Assembly (NCBI GenBank): GCA_963758845.1
Contig: CAVWWX010000002.1
Location: forward strand, 1,302,001-1,366,000
Length of the DNA: 64,000 nt
Direction of reading: 5' to 3'
DNA from: JBDTSW01 sp963758845
GTDB taxonomy: Bacteria > Actinomycetota > Thermoleophilia > Solirubrobacterales > 70-9
Part shown: positions 16,875 through 24,805 of the stretch, in pieces
Numbering within the stretch: the first letter of the stretch is position 1
How the letters are laid out: the number at the start of each line of letters is the position of its first letter
Translations under genes and position numbers: made by a program
Notes under the pieces: model-generated
What the model was told of the DNA's origin: nothing
Seen by the model: only the letters and a program-made list of their open reading frames with translations
Database searches by the model: none

Positions 16875-18080
16875 ATGCGCGCCGACCCCCAGCGCCTGCG
16901 ATTCGAGATCGACGCGCGCGACGGCGCCGCGCGCACGGGACGGCTGCTCACCGGGCACGGGCCTGTTGAGACCCCGGCGTTCATCCCGCTCGCCACCAGG
17001 GGGAGCGTCCGCTCGCTGACGGCGAGCGACGTGGACGAGCTGGGCTACGAGCTGGTGCTGGGCAACACCTTCCACCTGCTGCTGGCGCCGGGGCCCGAGC
17101 GCGTCGCCAGGCTTGGCGGCCTGCACCGGTTCATGGGCTGGGACGGCGCGATCATCACCGACTCGGGCGGCTTTCAGGTCTTCTCGCTCGCCCACGGCAC
17201 CGTGGCCGACGAGATCAAGGGGCGCCGTGGCCGCTCGGGCACCACGGGGGGCGTGCTGGAGATCTCCGAGCGCGGCGTTCGGTTCCGCTCCTACGTCGAC
17301 GGCTCCGAGCAGTTCCTGGGCCCCGAGGAGTCGATGTCGGTCCAGGCGTCGCTGGGCTCGGACATCGCGCTCGTCTTCGACGAGTGCACCCCCTTTCACG
17401 CCGACCGCGACTACACGGCCCGGTCGACCGAGCGGACGCACCGGTGGCTGGATCGCTGCCTGGCCTGGCACGGCGAGAACGGGCCCGGTGCCCAGGCCGT
17501 CTTCGGCATCGTCCAGGGAGGTGTTTACGAGGACCTCCGGCTGGAGAGCGCACAGGCGGTCTCGGCCGCAGGGGTCGACGGGATCTCGATCGGCGGCACG
17601 CTTGGCAAGGACAAGCCCGAGATGTACGGCGTGCTGGACATGACCCTTCCCCATCTGTCCACAGACGCGCCGAAGCACCTCCTGGGCATCGGCGAGCCCG
17701 ACGACCTGGTGGAGGGGATCGCCAGGGGGATCGACGTATTCGACTGCGCCGTTCCCACCCGCCTCGCGCGCCACGGGATGGCGCTCGCCCCGGTCCCCGC
17801 CGAGCGCTTCAGGCTAAGCGTGCGCCGGGCCTCGCTCGCCGAGGACGAGGCGCCGCTGGTCGCCGGCTGCCCGTGCCCGACCTGCGCCTCGCACAGCAGG
17901 GCGTACCTGCACTACCTGGCGCGAGAGCGCGAGCTAACGGGGGTACGGCTGATGAGTGTCCACAACCTTGCCTACCTCGAGCAGGTCGTCAGCGGGGCCA
18001 GGGAGGCGATCCGCGGCGCGCGGATGGATGCCTATCGGCAGGCGATCCTGGCCGGCGCGGCGCCGTGGGAGGCCGTGTAG
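16875..18080 (+). CDS. tgt: queuine/preQ1 tRNA-guanine transglycosylase
   Basis: 401 residues, TIM barrel. Contains TDSGGFQVFSL (active-site Asp), VFDECTPFH, and a zinc site CPCPTCASHS followed about 25 residues later by His in LMSVHNL. Exchanges guanine-34 for preQ1 in tRNAs for Asp, Asn, His and Tyr. Starts 10 nt after gpmI. No other queuosine-pathway gene (queA, queC-F) is in the window. Confidence 0.95.
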   Translation: MRADPQRLRFEIDARDGAARTGRLLTGHGPVETPAFIPLATRGSVRSLTASDVDELGYELVLGNTFHLLLAPGPERVARLGGLHRFMGWDGAIITDSGGFQVFSLAHGTVADEIKGRRGRSGTTGGVLEISERGVRFRSYVDGSEQFLGPEESMSVQASLGSDIALVFDECTPFHADRDYTARSTERTHRWLDRCLAWHGENGPGAQAVFGIVQGGVYEDLRLESAQAVSAAGVDGISIGGTLGKDKPEMYGVLDMTLPHLSTDAPKHLLGIGEPDDLVEGIARGIDVFDCAVPTRLARHGMALAPVPAERFRLSVRRASLAEDEAPLVAGCPCPTCASHSRAYLHYLARERELTGVRLMSVHNLAYLEQVVSGAREAIRGARMDAYRQAILAGAAPWEAV

Positions 18081-18089
18081 GCGTCCGCG

Positions 18090-19319
18090 CTACTGCGTGT
18101 TGTCGCGCACGAACTCCTCGATCGCGTCGATCTGATCGTTGATCTGATCGCGGATGAAGGACCCGGCGTCGGTGCCCTGACCGGCGTCGGTGAGGAGAAG
18201 GACGCCGCCGGCGATCAGGGCAGCGAGCACCCCGATCAGGAGCAGCAGGCCAAGGACCCGCATGAAGCGCCCGAACCCCGAGCGCTTCGGCTTCGCGGCC
18301 GGGGCGACCGGGGCCCGGGCGGGCGCCGGCGGGCGCCGCACGGGGCGCTGTCCGGCCACGGGCGTCGGCGGGTCGGCCATGGCCCGCGTCGCCCCGGTCT
18401 CGGCGGCGACGACGCGGGTCGGCGCGTCGTCGGCGGCCACCGGAGGCTGGATGCCCGAGAGCCCGGAGCGAAGCGCCGCCGAGAACTCGCGGGCGGTCCG
18501 GTACCGGTTCGCGACGTCGCCCTCCAGCGCGCGCAGCACGGCCGTCGAGAGCTCTTCCGGGACGCCCGGGTCGTACGAGGAGGGCGACAGGGGCCGCTCG
18601 TTCTCACGTCGGATCGCCAGCTCGGCCAGGGTTGAGCCCTCCCACGGCAGGCGGCCGGTCAAGAGCTGGTAGATCACGACGCCGAGCGCATAGACGTCCG
18701 CCGCCGGCGACGCCTCCTCGCCACGGGCCTGTTCGGGGGCCAGGTAGGCGGCGGTGCCGACCACCGACCCCACCTGCGTCAGGCGGGTCTGTTCGGCGGC
18801 CCGGGCGATCCCGAAGTCGGCCAGCTTGACCGTCATCTCCCCGGTCGGCGGGTCGTGGCCGGCGGCGCGGCTCCCCCGAGCGGCGGGGCCGCCGATGACC
18901 ATCAGGTTCCCGGGCTTGACGTCACGGTGGATGATCCCCTGCCGGTGCGCGTACTCCAGGCCCGAGCAGGCCTGCACCCCGATCTGGACGGATACGGCGG
19001 CGCCCAGCCGGCCCTCGGTCTGCAGGAGCTGGGCGCCCGAGCGCCCCTCGACGAACTCCATGACGATGTAGTGGCGCCCCTCGTCGACCCCGGTGTCGTA
19101 AACCTGGACGATGTTCGGGTGGATCAGCTTCGCGACGGCCAGCGCCTCGCGGCGGAAGCGCGCGACGAACTTCTCGTCGTCCGAGAGGTGCTCGGCCAGG
19201 ACCTTCACCGCCACCGTGCGCTCGAGCACGCGGTCGGTCGCCCCATAGACGGTCGACATGCCGCCGGAGCCCAGGCGCTCGCCCAGCTCGTAGCGGTCGG
19301 ACATCATCGCGCCCGCCAT
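18090..19319 (-). CDS. membrane-anchored serine/threonine protein kinase
   Basis: 409 residues. Kinase domain about residues 10-275: Gly-rich loop LGSGGMSTVYG, VAVKVL lysine, HRDVKPGNLMV catalytic loop, LADFGIAR and LAPEQA. A Pro/Ala-rich linker follows, then one membrane helix (about 350-375) and a short acidic tail of about 35 residues; no PASTA repeats. The ATG at 19319 overlaps the upstream lipoprotein stop; ATGs at 19307 and 19304 are alternatives. Co-transcribed with the lipoprotein and phosphoesterase. Confidence 0.92.
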   Translation of the reverse strand: MAGAMMSDRYELGERLGSGGMSTVYGATDRVLERTVAVKVLAEHLSDDEKFVARFRREALAVAKLIHPNIVQVYDTGVDEGRHYIVMEFVEGRSGAQLLQTEGRLGAAVSVQIGVQACSGLEYAHRQGIIHRDVKPGNLMVIGGPAARGSRAAGHDPPTGEMTVKLADFGIARAAEQTRLTQVGSVVGTAAYLAPEQARGEEASPAADVYALGVVIYQLLTGRLPWEGSTLAELAIRRENERPLSPSSYDPGVPEELSTAVLRALEGDVANRYRTAREFSAALRSGLSGIQPPVAADDAPTRVVAAETGATRAMADPPTPVAGQRPVRRPPAPARAPVAPAAKPKRSGFGRFMRVLGLLLLIGVLAALIAGGVLLLTDAGQGTDAGSFIRDQINDQIDAIEEFVRDNTQ

Positions 19320-19738
19320 CAGCCGTCGGCCTCCTCGACGCCGGAGACGCCGGAGGCGCCGGTGTCGGGCGGGGGCTCGGTGTCGTCCTCGGGCTGCTGG
19401 CACTGCTCGGGATCCTGGGTCTTGGAGACGAGGTTGTCGCCGGCTTCGCGCAGGTCGGCCTTGACGCTCTCACCGACCTCCTTGGGCAGCCCGTCGACGA
19501 GGGTGACGAACTGCTGGGCGTCGGTCTGGGCGCTGGTGCAGTCTCCGTTGTTGACGTTCTCCTCGACCTGGGCGAGGGTGGCGAGCATCGCCTCGGCGTT
19601 CGACGCCGGGATCGTTCCCTCCTCGTCCCCGGAGCCGCAGGCGCCGAGGCCCATCGCGACGATTGCTAGGGCAAGGGCAAGCGGGCTGCGGCCTGGCACC
19701 GGCATCGGCGCGAGTTTATTCCCGGCGAATCCCCTCAT
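19319..19738 (-). CDS. lipoprotein, unknown function
   Basis: 139 residues from the ATG at 19738 (ATGA overlap with the upstream phosphoesterase), or 128 from the ATG at 19705. A signal peptide with lipobox (VAMGLGAC) is followed by an acidic, helical domain with a conserved-looking Cys pair (NNGDCTSAQ and PEQCQQP) and an acidic, Pro-rich tail. No family recognised. It sits between phosphoesterase and membrane kinase genes with overlaps at both ends; an extracytoplasmic partner of the kinase is a possibility from position only. Confidence 0.7.
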   Translation of the reverse strand: MRGFAGNKLAPMPVPGRSPLALALAIVAMGLGACGSGDEEGTIPASNAEAMLATLAQVEENVNNGDCTSAQTDAQQFVTLVDGLPKEVGESVKADLREAGDNLVSKTQDPEQCQQPEDDTEPPPDTGASGVSGVEEADG

Positions 19739-20499
19739 TGGCCGATGAACAGCCGCTTCGCGAGGTGCTCGGGAAGGTCGGCGGCGAGAATCGCCTCCGA
19801 CGCGCGCTCGATGTCGTAGTCGACCCGCCTGTAGGTCGCCCTCCACGCGTCAGTGTCGAGCTCGAGCCACGCGGCTCGCGGATCGCCGTCGCGGGGCTGG
19901 CCGACGCTGCCGGGGTTGATCAGCCATCGGTCCTCGGCGATGTCCAGCGTCCGGTCGCCCTCGGCCTGGGCGCCCCGGGCCAGCTTGGGGCCGTCGCGCT
20001 CGGCCCCGCCCCCGTTCCCGTCGCCGGGCACGGTGAAGAACAGCGCCACGTGCGAGTGGCCGATGAAGCTCACCCGCGTCGCCTGGTGGTCCAGGCACTC
20101 GGCGGCCTGGTCGGGCCACAGCACGTACTCCCAGACCGGGTCGCGCGGGGACGCGTGGTACAGCGCGACCTCGCCGCCGGTCGCCGCCGGGGAGAGGCGG
20201 CGAAGAAAGCGCACCGTCGCGTCGGCCGCGTGGCGCTGCGTCCAGCGGACCGCGGCCGAGGCGGCGGGCGAAAACGACGAGATGTCCAGCTCGCCGGTCA
20301 CCGCCAGGTCGTGGTTGCCCACCAGGCACACCTCGCAGCGCTCGGCGACGGCCGTCGTGCACTCGTCGGGCTGGGCCCCGTAGCCGACGACGTCGCCCAG
20401 GCACCACGCTTCGTCGACGCCGGCGGCGTCGATCGCCTCGAGGACGGCTTCGAGCGCCGGCATGTTCGCGTGGATGTCGCTGAGGATGGCTAGCCGCAT
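19735..20499 (-). CDS. metallophosphoesterase (calcineurin-like, YfcE/MJ0936 type)
   Basis: 254 residues. All di-metal motifs are present: SDIHANMPA, LGDVVGYG, VGNHD and FIGHSHVA. Cytoplasmic phosphodiesterase or phosphatase; the physiological substrate is unknown. Start ATG 20499 is chosen because MRLAILSDIHAN is the standard family N terminus; the open frame upstream is Arg-rich noise. It overlaps the lipoprotein gene by 4 nt and is divergent from the protease gene. Confidence 0.9.
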   Translation of the reverse strand: MRLAILSDIHANMPALEAVLEAIDAAGVDEAWCLGDVVGYGAQPDECTTAVAERCEVCLVGNHDLAVTGELDISSFSPAASAAVRWTQRHAADATVRFLRRLSPAATGGEVALYHASPRDPVWEYVLWPDQAAECLDHQATRVSFIGHSHVALFFTVPGDGNGGGAERDGPKLARGAQAEGDRTLDIAEDRWLINPGSVGQPRDGDPRAAWLELDTDAWRATYRRVDYDIERASEAILAADLPEHLAKRLFIGQ

Positions 20500-20529
20500 G
20501 GGCGTCCCGGGCAGGATCGGGAAGCCGAC

Positions 20530-20536
20530 TATCGTA
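20530..20536. promoter_or_regulatory. overlapping divergent -10 boxes
   Basis: On the plus strand TATCGT (20530-20535) lies 6 nt upstream of an ATG at 20542. On the minus strand the overlapping bases read TACGAT (20536-20531) upstream of the phosphoesterase. The shared palindrome CTATCGTAG could serve both directions. Confidence 0.35.
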
Positions 20537-20541
20537 GGGCG

Positions 20542-20580
20542 ATGCCCGGTGGGCGTACGGAAGCGCGGGACGGACGGTGA
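20542..20580 (+). CDS. possible 12-residue leader peptide
   Basis: ATG 20542 begins MPGGRTEARDGR and its TGA (20578-20580) overlaps the GTG start of the downstream protease as GTGA. The ATG is 6 nt after a TATCGT box and so could be a leaderless start, with the protease translated by reinitiation. The peptide itself shows no attenuator-like codon runs. Only spacing supports it. Confidence 0.3.
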   Translation: MPGGRTEARDGR

Positions 20581-21854
20581 GATTGGGCGGCCTGGGCGGC
20601 TCCAGGGGCGTGCGGATCGGGGCGGTCGTGGTGGCGATGGTGGTCGTCGCCGAGGGCGCCGTCTGGCTGCTGGGGCCTGACGAGCCCCCCACCGAGCCCG
20701 AGGCGGTCGACGAGAGCGCTTACTTCGAGCCCGCGGCGCTCGAGCGTGCCCGTGACTTCCGAGGCGGCCAGCGGGCCCTGATGTTCGCCGGCCTCGGGGC
20801 ACAGGGCGTCGTCTTGGTGGCGCTGGCCATCGGGCGCCCCGCGGCCGCGCGACGCACGCTCGAGCGGCTGGGCGAGCGGCCGGTCCTGGGTGCGATCGCC
20901 GCCGGTGCCGGCCTTTCGGTCACGCTCACCCTGGTTTCCCTGCCGTTCGACGTCGCGGCCCACGAGCGCTCGGTGGACGTTGGCCTCTCGACGCAGTCCC
21001 TGGGCGCCTGGTTCGGCGACGTCGCCAAGGCGACCGCGATCTCGGCCGTGCTGACCGGGGTCGGGGCGGCGCTGCTCCTCGCCCTGGTCAGGCGCTTCCC
21101 GCGGGGCTGGTGGGCCCCCGCCGCGGCGGGCGTGGTGGCCCTGGCGGCGGTCTTCTCGTGGCTGGCGCCGGTGGTGCTGGCGCCCCTGTTCAACCGGTTC
21201 GACCCGCTTCCGGAGGGCAGCGAGATCCGCGCGGAGGTGCTCGAGCTGGGCCGCGCGGGAGGGGTCGACATCGGCGAGGTCTACTCCGTGGACGCCAGCC
21301 GGCGCTCGACCGCGCTGAACGCCTACGTCGGCGGCCTCGGACCGACCAAGCGCGTGGTGCTCTACGACAACCTGATCGACGAGACCGAGCCCCCTGAGCT
21401 GCGCTCCGTCGTGGCGCACGAGCTGGGCCACGTGGCCAACGACGACATTCGGCGCGGGATCACCTTCATCGCGATCGTCGCGCCGCTGGGCCTGCTGTTC
21501 GTGCGTGAGCTGGCCGGGGGCCTGGCCGAGCGGCGTGGCATCGCGCCGGGCTCGCCCGCGGCGCTGCCCGCCTATGCCCTGGGGATCGCCGTGGTCAGCT
21601 TCGTGCTGAATATCCCCGGCAACCAGCTCTCGCGTGACGTCGAGGCCGCGGCCGACCAGTACGCGCTGGAGCTGACGAACGACCCGGAGGGCCTGGTGGA
21701 CCTGCAGCGGCGGCTCGCGGCCGAGAACCTGTCGGACCCCGACCCGCCGGGGTACGTGAGCACGCTGTTCGGCACTCACCCGAGCACGGTCGAGCGGATC
21801 GGCGCCGCGCTGGCCTACGAGCGAAACGACTCGACCGTCGACTCCAGCCCCTGA
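20577..21854 (+). CDS. M48 family (Ste24/CAAX protease 1-like) membrane metalloprotease
   Basis: 425 residues with several membrane helices. The zinc site is VVAHELGHVANDD (HExxH at about residue 281) and the third ligand region is DVEAAADQYAL (about residue 354). The N-terminal helices and long first region resemble Ste24-type M48A enzymes rather than the shorter HtpX. Likely degrades or processes membrane proteins. GTG 20577 overlaps the stop of a short upstream frame. The last 40 nt overlap the convergent epimerase gene. Confidence 0.88.
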   Translation: MRLGGLGGSRGVRIGAVVVAMVVVAEGAVWLLGPDEPPTEPEAVDESAYFEPAALERARDFRGGQRALMFAGLGAQGVVLVALAIGRPAAARRTLERLGERPVLGAIAAGAGLSVTLTLVSLPFDVAAHERSVDVGLSTQSLGAWFGDVAKATAISAVLTGVGAALLLALVRRFPRGWWAPAAAGVVALAAVFSWLAPVVLAPLFNRFDPLPEGSEIRAEVLELGRAGGVDIGEVYSVDASRRSTALNAYVGGLGPTKRVVLYDNLIDETEPPELRSVVAHELGHVANDDIRRGITFIAIVAPLGLLFVRELAGGLAERRGIAPGSPAALPAYALGIAVVSFVLNIPGNQLSRDVEAAADQYALELTNDPEGLVDLQRRLAAENLSDPDPPGYVSTLFGTHPSTVERIGAALAYERNDSTVDSSP

Positions 21855-22750
21855 TCCAGGCTGAACTCGGGCTGCCAGCCCAGCACGTCCCGGGCCATCG
21901 CAGGGTCGATCGAGATGCGCTGGACCTCGCCGGCGCGGGCGGGTGCCAGCTGGGGCTCGAAGTCGGCGCCGCACAGGCGCGCGATGATGGCGCCGAGGTC
22001 GAGGACGTTGGTCTCGACGCCCGTGCCCACGTTGACCGCTCCGGCGGCGTCACGGTCCGACGCGGCGAGGAAGGCCGAGACGACGTCTCCGACGTACACG
22101 TAGTCCCGGGTCTGGCGCCCGTCGCCGAAAACCTTCGGCGTCGCCCCGCCCAGCAGCGCGCCGGCGAAGATCGCAACCACGCCGGCCTCGCCCAGCGGGT
22201 CCTGCCGGGGCCCGTACACGTTTCCCAGCCGCAGCGACGTGGTCGGCAGGCCGTGGAGGCGGGTGTAGAGGTCGAGGTAGCCCTCGGCCGCCAGCTTGCT
22301 CTGGCCGTAGGGTGCGTCGGGTCGGCGCTCGGCCTCCTCGGGCAGGGGGAGCGTCCGGTCCGCGCCCTCGCCGTAGATCGCCCCGCCCGTCGAAGCGAAC
22401 ACGAACCGGGCCGCGCCGGCCCGCTGTGCGGCGGCAAGCAGGTTGATCGTGCCGCCGACGTTGACGGCCAGGTCGAACGCGGGATCCTCCACCGAGCGGC
22501 GCACATCGATCTGCGCGGCCAGGTGGTAGACGAGCTCCGGTCGGTGTGCCTCGAACGCGGCGTCGACCGCCGCGCGGTCGCTCACGTCGGCCTGGACGAG
22601 CTGCGCCCCGAGCGCGAGGGCGTCCTCGAGGTTCTGGCGCCGGCCGCTGGATAGATCGTCGACGACGACCACGTCGTCGCCGCGCTGGACGAGGGCGTCC
22701 ACGAGGTTCGAGCCGATGAATCCGGCGCCGCCTGTGACCAGGGCTCGCAA
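21815..22750 (-). CDS. NAD-dependent epimerase/dehydratase (UDP-glucose 4-epimerase-like)
   Basis: 311 residues, short-chain dehydrogenase fold. NAD-binding TGGAGFIGSNL is at the N terminus, the catalytic pair is in YGQSKLAAEG (YxxxK), with Ser/Thr in FASTGGAIYG. Closest to GalE-like enzymes that supply sugars for surface polysaccharides. Start is a TTG at 22750, only 28 nt from the divergent argS start. A minus-strand TAAGCT box ends 9 nt before the TTG. Confidence 0.88.
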   Translation of the reverse strand: MRALVTGGAGFIGSNLVDALVQRGDDVVVVDDLSSGRRQNLEDALALGAQLVQADVSDRAAVDAAFEAHRPELVYHLAAQIDVRRSVEDPAFDLAVNVGGTINLLAAAQRAGAARFVFASTGGAIYGEGADRTLPLPEEAERRPDAPYGQSKLAAEGYLDLYTRLHGLPTTSLRLGNVYGPRQDPLGEAGVVAIFAGALLGGATPKVFGDGRQTRDYVYVGDVVSAFLAASDRDAAGAVNVGTGVETNVLDLGAIIARLCGADFEPQLAPARAGEVQRISIDPAMARDVLGWQPEFSLDQGLESTVESFRS

Positions 22751-22759
22751 GGTTCGCGC

Positions 22760-22769
22760 AGCTTAGACT
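22760..22769. promoter_or_regulatory. back-to-back leaderless promoters sharing -10 bases
   Basis: The decamer AGCTTAGACT contains TAGACT on the plus strand (22764-22769, 9 nt before the argS ATG) and TAAGCT on the minus strand (22765-22760, 9 nt before the epimerase TTG). The two -10 boxes share two base pairs, so polymerase can probably occupy only one direction at a time. Confidence 0.45.
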
Positions 22770-22778
22770 CGGCCGCCC

Positions 22779-24425
22779 ATGGCAGATCCCGTCTCGGAGC
22801 TCCGCGCAAGCATCGATGCCGCCATCGGCGCCGTCGCCGACGGGGCCGAGCCGGGAGCAGTCACGCTCGAGCGCCCGCCTCGGGCCGAGCTGGGCGACTA
22901 CTCCACCAACGCCGCCATGACCATCGCCGGGGCGCTCGGCGTGTCTCCGCGCGAGGTCGCCGAGCGCCTGCGCGGCGATCTCTCCGAACGGCTGGGCGGC
23001 CTGACCGATCGAATCGAGGTGGCGGGCCCGGGCTTCCTCAACCTCCACCTGACCGATCGCTGGCACCGCCAGGCGGTGGCGTCGATCCTCGGCGCGGGCG
23101 CCGCCTACGGCAGTGCCCAGCCGGCGCAGCCCGAGCGTGTCCTGGTCGAGTTCGTCTCGGCGAACCCCACCGGCCCGCTCACCGCGGCGGGGGGCCGGGG
23201 CGCCGCGTTCGGGGATTCGCTCGCGAGGCTCTTCGAGGCCTCCGGGCAGGAGGTGGGCCGCGAGTACCTGCTGAACGACGTGGGCGGCCAGGTGGATCGC
23301 TTCGCCGAGTCGATCGCCGCCCACATCCGCGGCGAGCCGGTTCCCGAGGACGGGTACGAAGGAAGCTACGTCGGCGAACTGGCGGACGAGCTGGCGTCGC
23401 AGGGGGCGGACGCGGCCGACCTGGACTCGCTCGGCCGGGCGGGCACGGCGGCGATGCGCGAGCGGATCGCCGTCACGCTGGAACGGTTCGGGGTCCACTT
23501 CGACACGTGGTTCAGCGAGCGCACGCTGCACGAGTCCGGGGCGCTCCAGGCGGCGGTGGAGGAGCTTCGCGACCGCGGGCACGTCTACGACCGCGAGGGC
23601 GCCGTCTGGCTGCGCACGAGCGAGTTCGGGGACGAGAAGGACCGCGTGCTGGTCCGCTCCGGCGGCGAGCCGACCTACTTCGCCGCGGACATCGCCTACC
23701 ACCGGAACAAGCTCGAGCGGGGCTGGCAGCGGCTGATCGATCCGCTCGGCTCGGACCACCACGGCTACGTGCCGAGGATGAAGGCCGCGCTCGAGGCGCT
23801 GAGCGGATCCGGGGACGCCTACGAGGCGCCGATCATGCAGCTCGTCCAGGTCGTCGAGGGCGGCGAGCGCGCCCGGATGTCCAAGCGCAAGGGCCAGTTC
23901 GTGACCCTCGACGAGCTGATCGACGACATCGGGGTCGACGCCACGCGCTTCTTCATGCTCCAGCGCAGCCACGACAGCACCCTCGACCTCGACCTCGACC
24001 TCGCGCGCAAGCAGTCGCAGGACAACCCGGTCTACTACGTGCAGTACGCGCACGCCCGGATCGCCAGCATCCTGCGCAAGGCCGCCGAGGAGGGCGCGGC
24101 GGCCGACGAGGCCTCGATCGTCGCCGCAGCGTCCACGGAGGATTCCCTCGCCGCTGCCGCGGAGGACAGCGAGGCCGCGCTCGTCCGCCGCCTGCTCGAG
24201 TACCCGGCCGAGGTCGCAGAGGCCGCGCGGCGCCGTGCGCCGCACCGGCTCTGCGCGTATTCGACCGCGACCGCCGCCGACTTCCACGCCTTCTACCGCG
24301 ACTGCCAGGTCGTCGGGTCCGAGGCGGCGACGGAGGCGGCGCGCATCGGCCTGTGCGTGGCCGCGAAGCAGGTCCTCGCGGCCAGCCTGGCCCTGATCGG
24401 GGTCAGCGCGCCCGACCGCATGTGA
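22779..24425 (+). CDS. argS: arginyl-tRNA synthetase with degenerate HIGH motif
   Basis: 548 residues, full length. N-terminal Arg-tRNA synthetase domain (YSTNAAM, FLNLHL), Rossmann catalytic domain, KMSKS-type motif ARMSKRKGQFV and a C-terminal DALR anticodon-binding domain. The HIGH-motif region reads SANPTGPLTAAGGRGAAFGD; most ArgRS have HVGH at the TAAG position, so both histidines are missing. As the rest of the domain is intact and no second copy is visible here, the gene is presumably functional. Leaderless promoter upstream; HU follows. Confidence 0.93.
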   Translation: MADPVSELRASIDAAIGAVADGAEPGAVTLERPPRAELGDYSTNAAMTIAGALGVSPREVAERLRGDLSERLGGLTDRIEVAGPGFLNLHLTDRWHRQAVASILGAGAAYGSAQPAQPERVLVEFVSANPTGPLTAAGGRGAAFGDSLARLFEASGQEVGREYLLNDVGGQVDRFAESIAAHIRGEPVPEDGYEGSYVGELADELASQGADAADLDSLGRAGTAAMRERIAVTLERFGVHFDTWFSERTLHESGALQAAVEELRDRGHVYDREGAVWLRTSEFGDEKDRVLVRSGGEPTYFAADIAYHRNKLERGWQRLIDPLGSDHHGYVPRMKAALEALSGSGDAYEAPIMQLVQVVEGGERARMSKRKGQFVTLDELIDDIGVDATRFFMLQRSHDSTLDLDLDLARKQSQDNPVYYVQYAHARIASILRKAAEEGAAADEASIVAAASTEDSLAAAAEDSEAALVRRLLEYPAEVAEAARRRAPHRLCAYSTATAADFHAFYRDCQVVGSEAATEAARIGLCVAAKQVLAASLALIGVSAPDRM

Positions 24426-24491
24426 GCGCCACTCCGGCCCTGGCGGGGGTTTACGGGCCCGCGGACGCGGTAGACCATCCCAGGTCACTGT

Positions 24492-24497
24492 TAGATT
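24492..24497 (+). promoter_or_regulatory. -10 box (TAGATT) for HU
   Basis: TAGATT about 36 nt upstream of the HU TTG start, leaving a short leader that contains the AGGAGGAG Shine-Dalgarno (24520-24527). The -35 is weak. Confidence 0.35.
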
Positions 24498-24532
24498 GGC
24501 CGCCGTTCTTGAACCCCAGGAGGAGGAGCACT

Positions 24533-24805
24533 TTGACCAAGGCTGAGTTCGTAGACCAGATCGCCGGCAACTTCGAGAGCAAGAAGGCCGCGGCAGACGC
24601 CGTCGAGGCCGTGCTCGACGGGATCAGCGACACGCTGAAGGGTGGCGGGGAGATCAGCTTCACCGGCTTCGGCAAGTTCAGCGTCGCGGAGCGCGGCCCG
24701 CGCCAGGGCGTGAACCCCCGTACGGGCGAGCGCATCACGATCGCCGGCGGCAAGGTGCCGAAGTTCTCGGCTGGCGCCGGCCTCAAGAAGACGGTCAAGG
24801 GCTGA
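24533..24805 (+). CDS. hup: HU family DNA-binding protein
   Basis: 90 residues, the normal HU length. TKAEFVDQIAGNFESKKAA at the N terminus, FTGFGKFSV and RNP-like GVNPRTGERI in the DNA-binding arm. The TTG start at 24533 is decided by AGGAGGAG ending 5 nt upstream and by the family N terminus; no ATG or GTG gives a correct length. Nucleoid-associated, bends DNA. The stop overlaps the CTG start proposed for pyrF. Confidence 0.93.
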   Translation: MTKAEFVDQIAGNFESKKAAADAVEAVLDGISDTLKGGGEISFTGFGKFSVAERGPRQGVNPRTGERITIAGGKVPKFSAGAGLKKTVKG

